Assembly (NCBI GenBank): GCA_038363925.1
Contig: JAQQWL010000005.1
Coordinates: forward strand, 2,108,001-2,172,000
Reading direction: 5' to 3'
From: Apiospora phragmitis
Lineage: Eukaryota > Ascomycota > Sordariomycetes > Amphisphaeriales > Apiosporaceae
Length of the DNA stretch: 64,000 nucleotides
The notes below the pieces were generated by a model. That model saw nothing but the letters and a program-made list of their open reading frames with translations. It was not told the origin of the DNA and ran no database searches. Position numbers and translations under genes: made by a program. Below, in pieces: positions 59,790 to 64,000 of this stretch (position 1 is the stretch's first letter; the number at the start of each line of letters is the position of its first letter).

Positions 59790-60230
59790 AGTAAACGGCG
59801 GCGAGCCCCGTTGAAGGACAGGCAATAGCAGGACAATCAAGAGGGCATTAAGAAGGTAGTTCACCCGTACGTCTTCGTCAAATTTGGTATAGGGGTTGAA
59901 CACCTCCTTGATCTTCAAAGAGCGGCGTCCAAAATGGCAATGTCGAGGCGCTGCAGGGTCTTGGCTCGTTCCGCAAACTTGGCGATAGCTTGATACGAAG
60001 AGAGATCCAAATACCAGATCTCGATATCAGACGAGCCTGGGGAGCGTCCCTCCAGCAGGGATTCACGGGCGGTTTCGGCCTCGGGCACGCTTCTTACGGC
60101 CATGAGTTTGCTTAATCCCAAGTCCAGGAGCTGGCGAGCGGTCTCTCAGGCCAAGGTCAGTGTCGGAACCAGTGGCGATGGCAGTTTTCCCACTGAGGTC
60201 GATATCATTTCGCGTTATCTCCTTTGCTTG
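59790..60230 (-). pseudogene. Short-chain dehydrogenase relic (N-terminal part only)
   Basis: Reading frames in pieces give NDIDLSGKTAIATGSDTDLGL, then [19 protein letters not shown], then [22 protein letters not shown] and [13 protein letters not shown], then FDEDVRVNYLLNALLIVLLLP. This order matches the first 130 residues of fungal retinol-dehydrogenase-like SDRs: the nucleotide-binding loop, the D-L-S-S motif and the helix before the catalytic serine. The catalytic Ser/Tyr/Lys part is not found downstream. Two frame breaks may be sequence error, but the missing second half suggests a true relic. Confidence 0.6.
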
Positions 60231-60953
60231 CACAAAGAATTAGCGGTAGAAGATTTGCGATAGAGCGGCCACAGCCACAAGATGGTAAGTATGCACATAT
60301 TCATGACCTAGAGGCCTGTCTTTCGTCCGTATACGGCCCAACTGAAGTGCCTGTCGGAGCCGGCAGGATTTGGATCTGGTGTGCGGATGACAGGCATCTC
60401 AAGGCCCGCCGTTAGCAGCCAATAGAGTGTTGTACATCCAACAACTTGTTCTGCACTGGATAGAGTACTTCGTCGCTTACTTGGACATCCCGGGGCTCTG
60501 GGTAGTCTAGATGATATACCCCAATACCTTTTCCTTTTAACCTAGCCCCAACCAGACCTGTCAGCCCTAGCTTGCTCTGTTATCAGAACAAGTTCCGGTA
60601 ATTCGGCCGAGTCATCGACCCTGGGAATCCCCTAGAGTAATGTCCAAGTAAACCAACGAACAAAGTGTCGTGAGAGCAGTATCGGTTACATCTGTCTGTG
60701 GGCGAACTCAGATGCGAAAGGGGGTGCGGTAGTTACACTCCATCTATTCCAGCGGAAGCCATCTTAAGAGGTATTGGAGGAGCATAGCATAGGAAATAAT
60801 GTCACTGCTTGTAGTCAGTATTTCATGGAGCTGCTATGATATGATGGGCCACGGTTATTGGACCCTTTTATGGCAATAATAATTTATATTGCAGCAGATC
60901 CTAATATCATTTGACACGTGCCTTCATCGAGGGCCAGCACATAGCTTGCCTAC
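60231..60953. other. Intergenic, no gene seen
   Basis: The stretch between the relic and the 3' end of VPS34; nothing recognised. Confidence 0.45.
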
Positions 60954-63870
<2,917 letters not shown>

Positions 63871-64000
63871 CCTAAAGCACCACGACCAAGCATAGCAGAT
63901 TCCGGGAACTACCTACTACCTACTTATGCAGGAGATGAACAAAAAGACGGAAGGGACTTGCGCCAACAAAACAAGTCGGAATTTGAGAACCAGAGAGTGA
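63871..64000. other. Upstream flank of VPS34
   Basis: The last 130 bp of the window; probable promoter or leader, no motif identified. Confidence 0.4.

Overview
The window is nuclear DNA of a filamentous ascomycete (Pezizomycotina, probably Sordariomycetes). Genes carry short introns of 53-108 bp with GTAAGT-type donors and CTAAC/CTGAC-like branch sites. The gene set is typical of moulds: a CFEM/PTH11-type receptor, PAL1, a fasciclin protein, an MTC5-type SEA subunit. Placement below class level is not supported by anything I can see.

Layout. 0.5-2.2 kb: CFEM receptor (-). 2.2-8 kb: gene-poor, ending in three blocks of tandem repeats. 8.1-10.4 kb: an AlkB-like 2-oxoglutarate oxygenase (+), bracketed by a perfect 14-bp inverted repeat. 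13.2-14.7 kb: F-box protein (-). 16.0-19.2 kb: divergent RRP40 (-) and SSZ1 (+). 20.7-26.3 kb: divergent NT-C2 protein (-) and POP1 (+). 27.7-32.5 kb: two secreted proteins (+), a FAD-linked lactone-oxidase-like enzyme and a collagen-like/fasciclin protein. 32.9-45.3 kb, all (-): RecA-like protein, PAL1, short-chain dehydrogenase, cysteine-rich secreted protein. 46.7-53 kb: divergent MTC5/WDR59-like (-) and UBC13 (+). 53.6-57 kb: ETR1 (-) and an unknown protein (-). 59.8-60.2 kb: a dehydrogenase relic. 61-63.9 kb: VPS34 (-).

Housekeeping functions cover RNA processing (RRP40, POP1), translation-coupled folding (SSZ1), nutrient and vesicle signalling (MTC5, VPS34), DNA-damage ubiquitin signalling (UBC13), mitochondrial fatty-acid synthesis (ETR1) and endocytosis/polarity (PAL1). 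There is no evident biosynthetic cluster.

A property of the whole sequence matters for every reader. Almost every conserved gene is broken by one or more single-base indels, mostly in C/G runs, and adding or removing that one base restores the family-conserved reading frame and a total length divisible by three. The best explanation is residual consensus error in the assembly. Gene spans below are given as if these genes are intact, with each break located. The AlkB-like gene and the unknown protein at 56.3-57.0 kb read through without breaks.
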